A model generated the notes under the pieces. That model worked only from the letters and a program-made list of their open reading frames with translations. It did no database searches and was not told the DNA's origin. From Devosia sp. 1566 (GTDB taxonomy: Bacteria; Pseudomonadota; Alphaproteobacteria; Rhizobiales; Devosiaceae), in contig NZ_CP034767.1 in assembly GCF_004005995.1 (NCBI RefSeq), positions 2,914,001-2,978,000 on the forward strand: DNA of 64,000 nt. The letters are read 5' to 3'. Numbering within the stretch: position 1 is the stretch's first letter; every line of letters starts with the position of its first letter. Shown here piece by piece: positions 26,077 to 34,513 of this stretch. Both the position numbers and the translations under genes were made by a program.

Positions 26077-27144
26077 CTAGAGTGAGGCCAGCGCCGCCAG
26101 CAATTCGCGCGCCCGCGCTTCTCCGGTATGACCCGCCAGCACCAGGCTCTGGGCCTTCGCCGCCATGGCTTCGCGCTGCGCTTCACTCAGCGATTCCAGC
26201 GCATCGATCACATCGTCGCTCGTGCGGGCGAGCACGATGGCTTCCCCTTCCGGCAACAATTCGGTCAGGCCCGGCCAGATATCGCTGATGATCGGCGTGC
26301 GGCACGCCGCCGCCTCGAACAAGCGCACGCTGGGCGACCAACCCGCCGCAATCATGTCGGCGCGCGTCACATTGAGGGTAAAGCGTTGCGCGCTGTAAAA
26401 TGCGGCATGTTCGGCCGGCGGCAAGTGCTCGATCCGCTCCACATTGGCCGGCCAGTCGATCTCGGCCGGGTATTGCGGCCCTGCCACCACAAAGCGCCGC
26501 TCCGGCAATTGCCGCGCCGGCTCCAGCAGCAGCCGCTCCAGCGTCGGCTGCCGATCCGGGCTATAGGTGCCGAGATAACCGAGGTCCCAGCGCATCTCAG
26601 CGCCAGTGGGCCCGTAACGCTTGGCATCCACCGAGCAATACAGGGCTTCAGCCCGCTTGGCACCATATTCGGTTTCAAGGCGCGTCAGCACCGGCCCGCC
26701 CGAAAACGAGAAATAGATGTCAAACAGCGGGATCTGCCGGCGCGCCAGATATTCCTCGTCGCCCCGGTCGAGCTTGGCGAGGGTCACCGGCGTGTCGATG
26801 TCGTAAAAGCAGAACCGCGTCAGCCCCAGGCTCGACAGCGCATCGATAGCGGCAACACCCTCGGGCACATAAGAGCCCACCAGCACCGCATCGGCCGCTT
26901 GCAGCGTCGCGCCAAAGCGCGCGAGCAGGTCATCGACGCTGCTGTAATAGGCCAGTTCGCAAAAGTCCGGGTCTGGCAGGTCGCGGTTATTGGCGTACCA
27001 GGGCACGTCGCGCTCCAGGAACAGCACGCGCTTGCCCTCGGCGGCAACGCCGCGCAACAGCGCCCGGAAGGTCGTTGCATGCCCATTGCCCCAGGACGAG
27101 CTCAGGGACAGCCCGACAACGACCAGATCGAAATGCTCGGTCAT
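26077..27144 (-). CDS. CgeB-like glycosyltransferase (paralog 3 of 3)
   Basis: A 355-residue cytosolic GT-B-type protein of the CgeB/DUF3880 group. The N-terminal Rossmann half begins DLVVVGLSLSSSWGNGHAT. The C-terminal half has NVTRADM and RLFEAAACRTPIISD near residue 270, the nucleotide-sugar-binding block shared with the next two genes. It overlaps its upstream neighbour by four bases (ATGA). CgeB is named from Bacillus spore-surface glycosylation. Donor and acceptor here are unknown. It is the last gene of the six-gene block. Confidence 0.82.
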   Translation of the reverse strand: MTEHFDLVVVGLSLSSSWGNGHATTFRALLRGVAAEGKRVLFLERDVPWYANNRDLPDPDFCELAYYSSVDDLLARFGATLQAADAVLVGSYVPEGVAAIDALSSLGLTRFCFYDIDTPVTLAKLDRGDEEYLARRQIPLFDIYFSFSGGPVLTRLETEYGAKRAEALYCSVDAKRYGPTGAEMRWDLGYLGTYSPDRQPTLERLLLEPARQLPERRFVVAGPQYPAEIDWPANVERIEHLPPAEHAAFYSAQRFTLNVTRADMIAAGWSPSVRLFEAAACRTPIISDIWPGLTELLPEGEAIVLARTSDDVIDALESLSEAQREAMAAKAQSLVLAGHTGEARARELLAALASL

Positions 27145-28232
27145 TGCGCGGCCTCGCCGACCCGCTCGCTATACTCCCGGAAGATCCGGTCCGCTTCCAC
27201 CGCCCGGTGGTCATAGGTGTGCTTGCGCAGCACCCGCGCCAGCGCCGCCTGCCCGATCGCCTGCGCCCGCTCGGGAGATAGGGCTGCCATGATCTCGGCC
27301 ACGTCCTGCCCGTCCCGCGCGACCAGCACTTCGGTTTCGGGCTCGAGGAACAACTCGATTCCTTCCCAGAAATCAGTGATCAGGCACGCTCCGGCGCCTG
27401 CCGCCTCGAACACGCGCGTTGCCGGCGAAAAGCCATTGCTGGCCATGCTTTCGCGCGAAATATTGAGCACGGCCTTGGGCGTCACATTGAACGCATTGTG
27501 CTCGCCCGTCGGCACATGACCGATATAGTTGATATTGCTGGCCATCGGCTTGTCGTGCCAGCCCGAGCCACCCAGCATGAAGCGCTGGCCGGGCGTGCGC
27601 GCCGCCGGCTCCAGGAAGAAGTGTTCCACCCGGGCTTCGCGGTCCGGCAGGCGATTGCCTAAAAATCCGAGATCGGCGGTGAAGCGCGGATTGGGCGCCA
27701 CCGGATGATGGGTCTGCGGATCGAGCGCGTTGTAAACCGGGATACATTCCTTGGCACCCACCGCCTTATAGGCCGCAACCACCGGGTCGCCGCCGCCATA
27801 GGTCAGCACCAGATCAATCTGCCCCAGCGCGCGGCGCAAGGGGTGTTCGGGCGCGGCGCGCAGCTCGGCCAGGGTCGCCGGCGCATCCACATCCCAGAAA
27901 ATCTTGAGCGCGCCCGGCCGCGAGGCCTTGAGCACTTCATCGAGCAGCAGATCGTCCTCGTAGCCAACGCCGCTGGCCTTGACCACGATATCGGCTTCCA
28001 CCGCATGGGCGGCCGCTTTTTTCAGCGCCTCGATCGTGCCGTCATAAACGACGACCTTGCACCATTCCGGTGGATCGATGTCGCGGTTCTTCTGGCGGTC
28101 ATACACATCGGGTTCGTAGAACGTGATGTCATAGCCGCGCGCCGCCAGCGCCCGTAGCAGGCCGCGATAATAGGTGGCGGCGCCGTTCCAGTAAGCGGAC
28201 AGCAGGCTCGAGCCATAAAATGCGATCTTCAA
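27141..28232 (-). CDS. CgeB-like glycosyltransferase (paralog 2 of 3)
   Basis: A 363-residue protein related to its two neighbours. It starts MKIAFYGSSLLSAYWNGAAT, and the C-terminal block reads NISRESMASNGFSPATRVFEAA near residue 260, matching the cognate NVTRADM...RLFEAA block of the downstream gene. It overlaps both neighbours by four bases, so all three are translated in a relay. A cytoplasmic GT-B glycosyltransferase acting on a surface polymer or surface protein is the likely role; the sugar cannot be told. Confidence 0.83.
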   Translation of the reverse strand: MKIAFYGSSLLSAYWNGAATYYRGLLRALAARGYDITFYEPDVYDRQKNRDIDPPEWCKVVVYDGTIEALKKAAAHAVEADIVVKASGVGYEDDLLLDEVLKASRPGALKIFWDVDAPATLAELRAAPEHPLRRALGQIDLVLTYGGGDPVVAAYKAVGAKECIPVYNALDPQTHHPVAPNPRFTADLGFLGNRLPDREARVEHFFLEPAARTPGQRFMLGGSGWHDKPMASNINYIGHVPTGEHNAFNVTPKAVLNISRESMASNGFSPATRVFEAAGAGACLITDFWEGIELFLEPETEVLVARDGQDVAEIMAALSPERAQAIGQAALARVLRKHTYDHRAVEADRIFREYSERVGEAAQ

Positions 28233-29359
28233 GAGGCGGCCTCCCCGGGGGCAAGTTGGTTGGAAACGCGGGCCGTGCCGTGCTGGCCGAGGATGGCCAG
28301 CAATTCGTCGACCCGGTGCCGGCAGGTATGGCGCGCCTGGATGGTTTCGAGACCCGCCACCGCCAGCGCCGCCGCCCGGTCGCGGTCGGCCAGCACTTCG
28401 GCCAGCAGGCGCTGCATATCCGCGCCATCGCGGGCAAACAGGAAATCCGTGCCCGCCCGGAACAGCCCCTCAGCATCGCTCCAGGGCGCCGAGATCAGCG
28501 GAATGCCGCAGGCCAGCGCCTCGAACATGCGAATGGTCGGGATGCCCGGCAGGTTCTGCACATAGGGGCGGCGCGGAATATGGACGGTGACGCGGTGCTG
28601 CGCAAAGGCGCGCGGTGCATCGGCATTGGCGATCCAGCCGCCATAATCGAGCCCGGCCGCATTAAGCGCGGCGAGCGCCGATTCCGGATAGCGCACGCCG
28701 CGCACCGTTCCCGTCAACTTGAGCTGCCGCGCTGGCTCGACAAGGAAACTGGCGATCTCGGCGGTGCGCTCATCGTCCCCCCAATTGCCGATCCAGATCA
28801 GGTCGCGCGTCCGCTCGATCTCGGGCATGGGGTGGAACAGCGCATCGTCCGCCGCTTCGTGCCAGGTGAACACCTGCTTGCCCCAGCCCGCCCGCAAATA
28901 GCGCTCGCGCAGCGTTTCGCCAAAGGCGAGGATCGCGTCGTAATGCTCGAGCTCGAGCCCGGCAATATCGCCTTCGGCCGAAACCGCGCGGTGATGGGTG
29001 TCATGGAACAGCAGCGTCCAGGGCGCACCATCGCGCCGCAACTCCCCGATCCGCGCCACCAGCGCCGGCTCGGTCCATTCATGCACGACAACCACATCGG
29101 CCTCGGCCAGCGCCGCTTCGTGGTCGAACCCGGCCCCATATTGCTCGGAGCGCAGCATCGGGAAATCGCTGGCAAAGCGCTCGACCGCCCCTGCGCCCTG
29201 CTGGGCCAGCAGGTTCTGCCGGCTCCAGGCATCGGCGGGCTCGAGCGCCAGCGCCTCATGGCCGCGCCGGACCAGGTCGCGCATCACCCCGCGCAGGAAG
29301 TGGGCATTGCCGTGGTTCCAATCGGAAACCAGCGAGTGGGTATAAAAAACAAAACGCAT
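28229..29359 (-). CDS. CgeB-like glycosyltransferase (paralog 1 of 3)
   Basis: A 376-residue member of the same group. The N-terminus MRFVFYTHSLVSDWNHGNAH matches the opening of the other two in layout (hydrophobic strand, then S-x-x-S-x-W-x-x-G-x-A). The C-terminal block reads VHIPRRPYVQNLPGIPTIR followed by MFEALACGIPLIS near residue 265. It starts nine bases after the stop of the GT4 gene. The tandem trio probably arose by duplication and then diverged, which suggests successive transfers to one glycan. Confidence 0.83.
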   Translation of the reverse strand: MRFVFYTHSLVSDWNHGNAHFLRGVMRDLVRRGHEALALEPADAWSRQNLLAQQGAGAVERFASDFPMLRSEQYGAGFDHEAALAEADVVVVHEWTEPALVARIGELRRDGAPWTLLFHDTHHRAVSAEGDIAGLELEHYDAILAFGETLRERYLRAGWGKQVFTWHEAADDALFHPMPEIERTRDLIWIGNWGDDERTAEIASFLVEPARQLKLTGTVRGVRYPESALAALNAAGLDYGGWIANADAPRAFAQHRVTVHIPRRPYVQNLPGIPTIRMFEALACGIPLISAPWSDAEGLFRAGTDFLFARDGADMQRLLAEVLADRDRAAALAVAGLETIQARHTCRHRVDELLAILGQHGTARVSNQLAPGEAAS

Positions 29360-29368
29360 CAGAAATCC

Positions 29369-30502
29369 TTAGGCACGGCCCGCAACGGCACCGGCCGACA
29401 ACAGCTGGCGATACAGCTCGCCCATCGCGCCCGCTTGCGCGGCAACGCTGAAGCGCTGGGCGCGCTCCTGCCCCTTGGCCGCCAGGTCCGCCCGCAGCGC
29501 GGGATCGCCCGCCAACTGGTTGATGCGGTCGGCGAAGGCCTTGGGGTCATGCGGGCCGGCAAACAGCGCCACCCCATCCCAGAGTTCGCGATAGGTTGGG
29601 ATATCGGCCAGCACCAGCGCCGCCCGCGCCCCCGCCGCTTCCAGCGGCGCCAGCCCGAATGGCTCATAGAGCGAAGGCGACGCGACAATGGCGGCTTCCG
29701 CCATCAGCGCCTTGACCCCGCCATGAGTTAGCTCGCCCCGATGATCGGCATGCTCGATGGCCAGGAACTGCCCATTGGGCCCGCTATTGGCCCCCGCCAT
29801 CACCACCGGCCACACCGTGTGCTCAGCCGCCTCGTCCAGCACCCGGCCATTCTTGCCATCGTCCCACCAGCGCCCGGCAGCAAACACCAGTTCGGCCTTG
29901 TCGATCTCGGACGGCGTCGGATGGGCGCCATTATAGATCACCTGCAGCCCCTTGATCGGGCCATAGCTGCGGCGCAGCATGTCGGCATGGGTTTCGCTCG
30001 GCGCCACCACCGCATCGGCATGGTCGAACCCGCCCCGGTTGAGCCGCTGCTGCCAGTGCCAGTCCAGCGGCACCGGCCCATTGCGCACCGCGGCAAACCA
30101 GGTGACGACGCAGGAATGGCTCACCACCAGCACCGGCACATCCAGCTTGAGCCCATAGGCTTGCGAGGGCAGGTTGAGATGCACCAGATCCACCTGATGC
30201 TCTTCGGCCAACGCGGCGATCAGCCCCGGCACACCATCCAGCGCTGCCTCGTTTTGGGCGGTCCAGTCCAGCGGCGCTTCGAGCCACACCAGCGTGCCCA
30301 GCCGCTGGGCCTCCTCGACCTGCGCCACTGAAGGCCCCGGCCCAAACCCGGCAAACACAAAGCTGAAGCCCTGCTCGCGCAGCGCCGAAGCCAGGTCCAT
30401 GGCATAGCGCCACACCCCGCCCACGGCATCCAGCGACATCAGCACCCGCCGCGGCTGCGGCCCGGTGCTGTTGCCATTGGCGGCCCCGATTGCCTCGGCC
30501 AT
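29369..30502 (-). CDS. Family 4 (GT-B) glycosyltransferase
   Basis: A 377-residue retaining glycosyltransferase. The N-terminal motif SLDAVGGVWRYAMDLASAL and the C-terminal block SPSLYEPFGLAPLEAAGAR near residue 290 (the E-x7-E donor site) are typical of GT4. The open frame extends to 30571, but ATG at 30502 shares one base with the TAA stop of the upstream epimerase gene and is preferred. It sits between two sugar-nucleotide epimerases and the CgeB trio, so it likely builds the same oligosaccharide. Confidence 0.88.
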   Translation of the reverse strand: MAEAIGAANGNSTGPQPRRVLMSLDAVGGVWRYAMDLASALREQGFSFVFAGFGPGPSVAQVEEAQRLGTLVWLEAPLDWTAQNEAALDGVPGLIAALAEEHQVDLVHLNLPSQAYGLKLDVPVLVVSHSCVVTWFAAVRNGPVPLDWHWQQRLNRGGFDHADAVVAPSETHADMLRRSYGPIKGLQVIYNGAHPTPSEIDKAELVFAAGRWWDDGKNGRVLDEAAEHTVWPVVMAGANSGPNGQFLAIEHADHRGELTHGGVKALMAEAAIVASPSLYEPFGLAPLEAAGARAALVLADIPTYRELWDGVALFAGPHDPKAFADRINQLAGDPALRADLAAKGQERAQRFSVAAQAGAMGELYRQLLSAGAVAGRA

Positions 30503-31611
30503 TACGCCCGCACCCGCTGCTGGCTTGCCTTGGGCACCGCAATGGCGTGCTGTGGCGCCAGCCAATTGCACAGATCCACGATCCCCTCGCGCCAGCCCAT
30601 CCGCGCGCTCCAGCCCAGTTCCGCTTCGAGCCGGCCGGTATCGGCCACGAAATACAGCTGATCGCCGGCCCGCCAGTCGCCATAGCCGATCTCGACCTTG
30701 CGCCCGACCAGCTGCTCGATTTCGGCCAGCACCATGTTGAGGCTGACCGCATTGCGCGGCCCCCCGCCCAAGTTGAACGCCCGGCCCGAAACCTTGCCGA
30801 TATTGCTCAGAACGTTGCGATAAGCCGCCACGGCATCGCTGACATGGAGCACATCGCGCACCTGCTTGCCGTCACCATAAAGCGTGATCGGCTCGCCCTT
30901 GAGCGCCCGGATCAGGAAATGGGCGACCCAACCCTGGTCCTCGGTGCCGAACTGGCGCGGCCCATAGATGCAGCTCATGCGCAGCACCGCCGTAGGCAAG
31001 CCAAAGCTCTTGGCATAATCGAGCACATATTGGTCCGCCACGCCCTTGGAGCAGCCATAGGGCGTGCAGAAATCGAGCTTGCGGTCTTCCGACACGCCGC
31101 GGGCCCGCATCACCTCGTCGACAGGCAGATAGCGCCCGTCGCTTTCGGCCATGGCCATGTCCTCGAGACCACCATAAACCTTGTTGGTGCTCGAAAACAC
31201 CACCGGGGCATTGCGCCCTGCCGCGCGCACGGCCTCGAGCACATTGATCGTGCCGCGCGCATTGACCTCAAAATCATCGAGCGGATCGACAAGACTCGTC
31301 GTCACCGCAGTTTGCGCGGCTAGGTGAAACACCGCCTTGGCCTCGGCAAACACCGGCTTGATGGCCGCCAGGTCGCGGATATCGGCGCGCGCCAGCTGCA
31401 CGCGCTCGCCATGGTTCTGCTTGAGCCAGGCCAGGTTCTGCTCGACGCCGGGGCGGCTGAGATTGTCGAGCACCACCACCTGTTCGCCATCGCGCAAAAA
31501 GCTGTCGGCGAGATTGGAGCCCACAAAGCCGCTCCCGCCCACCACCACGATGGTGCCGGCAGCAGGGGCCTTGCTCATGGCGCTGGCGCTGAGTGGTTTG
31601 CTCGCTGTCAC
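30502..31611 (-). CDS. NAD-dependent sugar-nucleotide epimerase/dehydratase
   Basis: Extended SDR of 369 residues with VVGGSGFVGSNLA near residue 22, FSSTNKVYGG near 137 (Ser/Thr) and CTPYGCSKGVADQY with the catalytic Tyr/Lys near 180. The FSSTNKVYG motif is found in CDP-tyvelose- and CDP-paratose-2-epimerase-like enzymes, so a C2 epimerase is possible. The GTG at 31611 overlaps the preceding TGA by four bases; ATG at 31578 is a second choice. The product would be a donor for the glycosyltransferases downstream. Confidence 0.86.
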   Translation of the reverse strand: MTASKPLSASAMSKAPAAGTIVVVGGSGFVGSNLADSFLRDGEQVVVLDNLSRPGVEQNLAWLKQNHGERVQLARADIRDLAAIKPVFAEAKAVFHLAAQTAVTTSLVDPLDDFEVNARGTINVLEAVRAAGRNAPVVFSSTNKVYGGLEDMAMAESDGRYLPVDEVMRARGVSEDRKLDFCTPYGCSKGVADQYVLDYAKSFGLPTAVLRMSCIYGPRQFGTEDQGWVAHFLIRALKGEPITLYGDGKQVRDVLHVSDAVAAYRNVLSNIGKVSGRAFNLGGGPRNAVSLNMVLAEIEQLVGRKVEIGYGDWRAGDQLYFVADTGRLEAELGWSARMGWREGIVDLCNWLAPQHAIAVPKASQQRVRA

Positions 31612-32714
31612 GAAACCAAACCCCGCTCCTCCAGCTGGCGCTTCATTTCGGCGCCCCGGTCGATCGCCTGCGCCTCGCGCACCCAGTCCGCCAGCTCGCC
31701 CAGCGAATCTTCGAGCCGATGCTGCGGCTCAAAGCCGAGCAGCTCGCGCGCCTTGGAGATATCGGCAAAGCAGTTGCGGATATCGCCCGAGCGCGCCTTG
31801 CCCATGATGTCTGGGGCGATCTGGGGCACGCCCATGGCTTCGGCCAGGAGCGTTGCGACCTGGGTGATCGTATAGGCATTGCCGCTGCCCACATTGATGA
31901 CATGGCCGGGTGCTTCGGCCCCTTCGAGCGCCAGCCGGAAGGCGCGGGCCACATCGCGCACATGCACGAAGTCGCGGCGCTGCTCGCCATCCTCAAAGAT
32001 CATGGGCGGCTGCCCATTGGTGAGGCGCGAGGCGAAATTGGCTAAAACGCCGGTATAGGGATTGGACAGCGCCTGGCCGGGGCCAAACACGTTGAACAGG
32101 CGCAGCGCCACGGCGTCGACCCCATAGGCCTCACCAAAGATCAGCACCTGCCGTTCCTGGGAATATTTGGTCAGCGCATAGATCGAGGCCAGGTCCACCG
32201 GCTTCTGCTCGTCAGTGGGCGCGGGCGTCAGGGTTTCGCCATTAGGGCCCGTGGGGTTCCAGGCGCCGGTCTTGACGCTGGCGGCGCGGCGGCGAATGCT
32301 TTCGAACCGCTGCCCCTCGGGGCCGACATAAACGCCTTCGCCATAAACACTCATCGAGGAGGCCACGACTATGCGCTTGATCGGGCGATCGATCATGGCT
32401 TCCAGCAGCACCGCGGTGCCGAGATCATTGCCCCCGACATAGCGGGCAATTTCATACATGGATTGACCCACGCCCACTTCGGCGGCCAGGTGGACGACGC
32501 TGTCGATGCCCTCGAGCGCCGCGTTCACCGCATCCTTGTCGCGCACATCGGCGCGGATCACCTCGACCCCGGCGGGGGTTGGCGCTGCGGCATCCCCGTG
32601 CACCTGGTCGATCATCGCGTCCAGAACGCGCACCTGGTAATTATTGGCCAGCAATTCCTGCGCCACATACCGGCCGATAAAGCCGCAACCACCAGTGATA
32701 AGAACGTGAGTCAT
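31608..32714 (-). CDS. NAD-dependent sugar-nucleotide epimerase/dehydratase
   Basis: Extended SDR of 368 residues. ATG at 32714 gives MTHVLITGGCGFIGRYVA at the N-terminus and is preferred over a longer frame to 32816; an AGGTG lies a few bases before it. SSMSVYGEG near residue 125 and YALTKYSQERQ near 180 are the catalytic Ser and Tyr/Lys blocks. The insert between them is longer than in GalE, which is seen in GDP- or UDP-sugar 4-epimerase/dehydratase relatives. It is the first gene of the six-gene glycosyltransferase block, behind a plausible promoter. Confidence 0.87.
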   Translation of the reverse strand: MTHVLITGGCGFIGRYVAQELLANNYQVRVLDAMIDQVHGDAAAPTPAGVEVIRADVRDKDAVNAALEGIDSVVHLAAEVGVGQSMYEIARYVGGNDLGTAVLLEAMIDRPIKRIVVASSMSVYGEGVYVGPEGQRFESIRRRAASVKTGAWNPTGPNGETLTPAPTDEQKPVDLASIYALTKYSQERQVLIFGEAYGVDAVALRLFNVFGPGQALSNPYTGVLANFASRLTNGQPPMIFEDGEQRRDFVHVRDVARAFRLALEGAEAPGHVINVGSGNAYTITQVATLLAEAMGVPQIAPDIMGKARSGDIRNCFADISKARELLGFEPQHRLEDSLGELADWVREAQAIDRGAEMKRQLEERGLVS

Positions 32715-32871
32715 GTGCACCTGACGCTTGAAGATCCGCCGAGATTTCGGCAGAAAAGAACAACCAAAGCCAGTTTCCCCCGATTGCGGCAACCGGGCAA
32801 CCCTGAGGGGCTGCATGAACCGGAAAATCGCCGCCAGGGAAACCAGCGCAGCAGCAAAGCTGCCTCAGCTT

Positions 32872-32900
32872 CATGTACTTAGATGATGCTTTCAGGTCAA
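32872..32900 (-). promoter_or_regulatory. Putative promoter of the glycosyltransferase/epimerase block
   Basis: On the minus strand, TTGACC (32900-32895) and TACATG (32877-32872) are spaced 17 bases apart and resemble a sigma-70-type -35 with a weak -10. Transcription would start near 32865 and leave a 5' leader of about 150 bases before the ATG at 32714. This is a pattern match only. Confidence 0.35.
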
Positions 32901-33104
32901 GCACACCAGCCCGCTCCGCACCCCTCAAGGCAGTCAAATTAACCCAAGTTACTTATCACCTGTTTTATTTACCGGGTGGCGGAACCAAAGAATACCAACC
33001 CGCATTTATGCTCCTTGGTGTCGGGCGCGACCTTCCCTCCGCGCCCCCGATTTTATCTCTACGATGTCCTGCGTGTAAGCTCATTTCCCGCCAGCCCGCA
33101 TCCA

Positions 33105-33145
33105 GTCCCCTCCCCCTTGAGGGGCTTCGAGCCGACCGCAGGGCA
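33105..33145 (+). repeat. Intergenic repeat, copy 1
   Basis: A 41-base unit beginning GTCCCCTCCCCCTTGAGGGG and ending CCGACCGCAGGGCA. It is repeated 104 bases downstream with a single G/A difference. The CCCCTCCCCCTTGAGGGG part can form a short self-complementary stem. Both copies are followed within 25 bases by AGCGATTTGA. It is probably a dispersed palindromic element of this genome. Confidence 0.7.
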
Positions 33146-33208
33146 GAAGGCTCGGAAGCGATTTGACGCAATTACACCCCTCTATTTGAACCGAAGCCTG
33201 GCACTATC

Positions 33209-33272
33209 GTCCCCTCCCCCTTGAGGGGCTTCGAACCGACCGCAGGGCAAATCGCTCCGGTGGAGCGATTTG
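33209..33272 (+). repeat. Intergenic repeat, copy 2, with perfect 11-pair hairpin
   Basis: Bases 33209-33249 repeat copy 1 with one mismatch. They run directly into CAAATCGCTCC (33248-33258), a three-base loop GGT, and GGAGCGATTTG (33262-33272), a perfect 11-pair stem. Copy 1 retains only the right arm (AAGCGATTTGA), so it looks like a decayed version of the same element. Confidence 0.7.
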
Positions 33273-33484
33273 AGGTGAGAAGGCCATGAGGGCTATGCCC
33301 GAATGGCTGCTAGGGAGGGGGTCCCTCCGCTAACCACCCACCCAAGAGCGGCCCTCCTCCCCTGACCCCATCTGACGCAGTTCCCTCGCAGCAAAACTTG
33401 CGGACAACCGCCCCGCCTTGCGCTACCAAGACACCCCTGATTGCGCCCCTTTGGGCGCCCCGAAACTCAACCGAAAGGCAGGTC

Positions 33485-34471
33485 ATGAGCGAGATCGAGG
33501 CAGCAGCACCCGAGATGGCGGCCGCAGTGGTTACCGGCCCCGGCGCCATCCGCATTGATCGCCAGCCCGCGCCCCAGCCCGGCCCCGGCCAGGTCCGCGT
33601 AGCGCTCGAAGGCTGCGGCGTTTGTGCGTCCAATCTCACCCCCTGGGCGGGCCCGGAATGGATGCAGTTCCCCACCGAGCCGGGCGGGCTTGGCCATGAA
33701 GGCTGGGGGCGCATCGATACGGTAGGCCAAGGAGTGACCGGTCTGGCGGTCGGCGACCGCGTGGCCGCGCTCTCCTATCATAGCTACGCCACCCACGACG
33801 TGGCCGAAGCCGATGCTGTGGTCAAGCTGCCCGCCGCCCTCGACAATCAGCCCTTCCCCGGCGAGCCGCTGGGCTGCGCCATGAACATCTTCAAGCGCAG
33901 CGACATCCAGCCCGGCCAGACCGTTGCCATTGTCGGCATCGGTTTTCTGGGCGCGCTCCTCACCCAGCTGGCCTCGCGCGCCGGCGCCCGGGTCATCGCC
34001 ATTTCGCGCCGCCCCTATTCCCTCGATATCGCCAAATCCATGGGCGCCGCCGAAGTGATCCCGATGAACGATCACTGGCAGATCATCGAGCAGGTCAAGG
34101 CACTGACCGACGGCCAGTTCTGCGATCGCGTCATTGAAGCGGTGGGCAAGCAATGGCCGCTTGATCTGGCGGCCGAGCTGACCCGCGAGCGCGGCAAGCT
34201 GATCGTTGCCGGCTATCACCAGGATGGGCCGCGTCAGATCAACATGCAGCTCTGGAACTGGCGCGGGCTCGACGTGATCAACGCCCATGAGCGCGATCCC
34301 AAGATCTACATTCAGGGCATCCGCGACGCCGCCGACGCCATCATGGCTGGCAAGCTCGATCCATCGAGCCTTTACACCCATGATTTTGCGCTCGAAGAGC
34401 TCGACACCGCCCTCGACACCACTCGGGATCGTCCCGATGGCTTCCTCAAGGCGCTGATCCGCTTTGGCTGA
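33485..34471 (+). CDS. Medium-chain dehydrogenase (zinc-type alcohol/polyol dehydrogenase family)
   Basis: A 328-residue MDR enzyme. The ATG at 33485 follows AAAGGCAGGTC and removes an unlikely upstream extension. Catalytic-zinc ligands are visible in CGVCASN near residue 40 and GHEGWG near 67. The Rossmann motif VGIGFLGALL is near 160. The four-cysteine structural-zinc lobe is absent, so it belongs to a shorter MDR branch. No substrate can be named. It is divergently placed from the glycan block and convergent with ku. Confidence 0.85.
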   Translation: MSEIEAAAPEMAAAVVTGPGAIRIDRQPAPQPGPGQVRVALEGCGVCASNLTPWAGPEWMQFPTEPGGLGHEGWGRIDTVGQGVTGLAVGDRVAALSYHSYATHDVAEADAVVKLPAALDNQPFPGEPLGCAMNIFKRSDIQPGQTVAIVGIGFLGALLTQLASRAGARVIAISRRPYSLDIAKSMGAAEVIPMNDHWQIIEQVKALTDGQFCDRVIEAVGKQWPLDLAAELTRERGKLIVAGYHQDGPRQINMQLWNWRGLDVINAHERDPKIYIQGIRDAADAIMAGKLDPSSLYTHDFALEELDTALDTTRDRPDGFLKALIRFG

Positions 34472-34513
34472 GCCAATTTCTGTGCCAGCCGGGCACTGCT
34501 GACCCGCTGAACG

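Larger units (their letters stand above)
32715..33484. other. Divergent intergenic region with repeats, 770 bp
   Basis: No gene could be supported. The left half holds a possible minus-strand promoter and a leader of about 150 bases for the glycosyltransferase block. The right half holds two near-identical 41-base repeats, one followed by a perfect 11-pair hairpin. A six-pair hairpin, GCGCCC(CTTT)GGGCGC at 33443-33458, lies 26 bases before the dehydrogenase start. An AT-rich patch around 32936-32985 is unusual for this genome and could bind a nucleoid protein. Confidence 0.5.

Noticed and set aside
25914..26186. 90-codon minus-strand frame between opgG and the CgeB-like gene
   Set aside because: Mostly overlaps the 3' end of the CgeB-like gene in another frame; no support for translation.
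32873..33166. 97-codon frame in the divergent intergenic region
   Set aside because: It spans the probable promoter and the repeat unit; composition is not protein-like.
33105..33272. CRISPR array
   Set aside because: Only two copies with non-spacer-like, partly repeated sequence between them and no cas genes.
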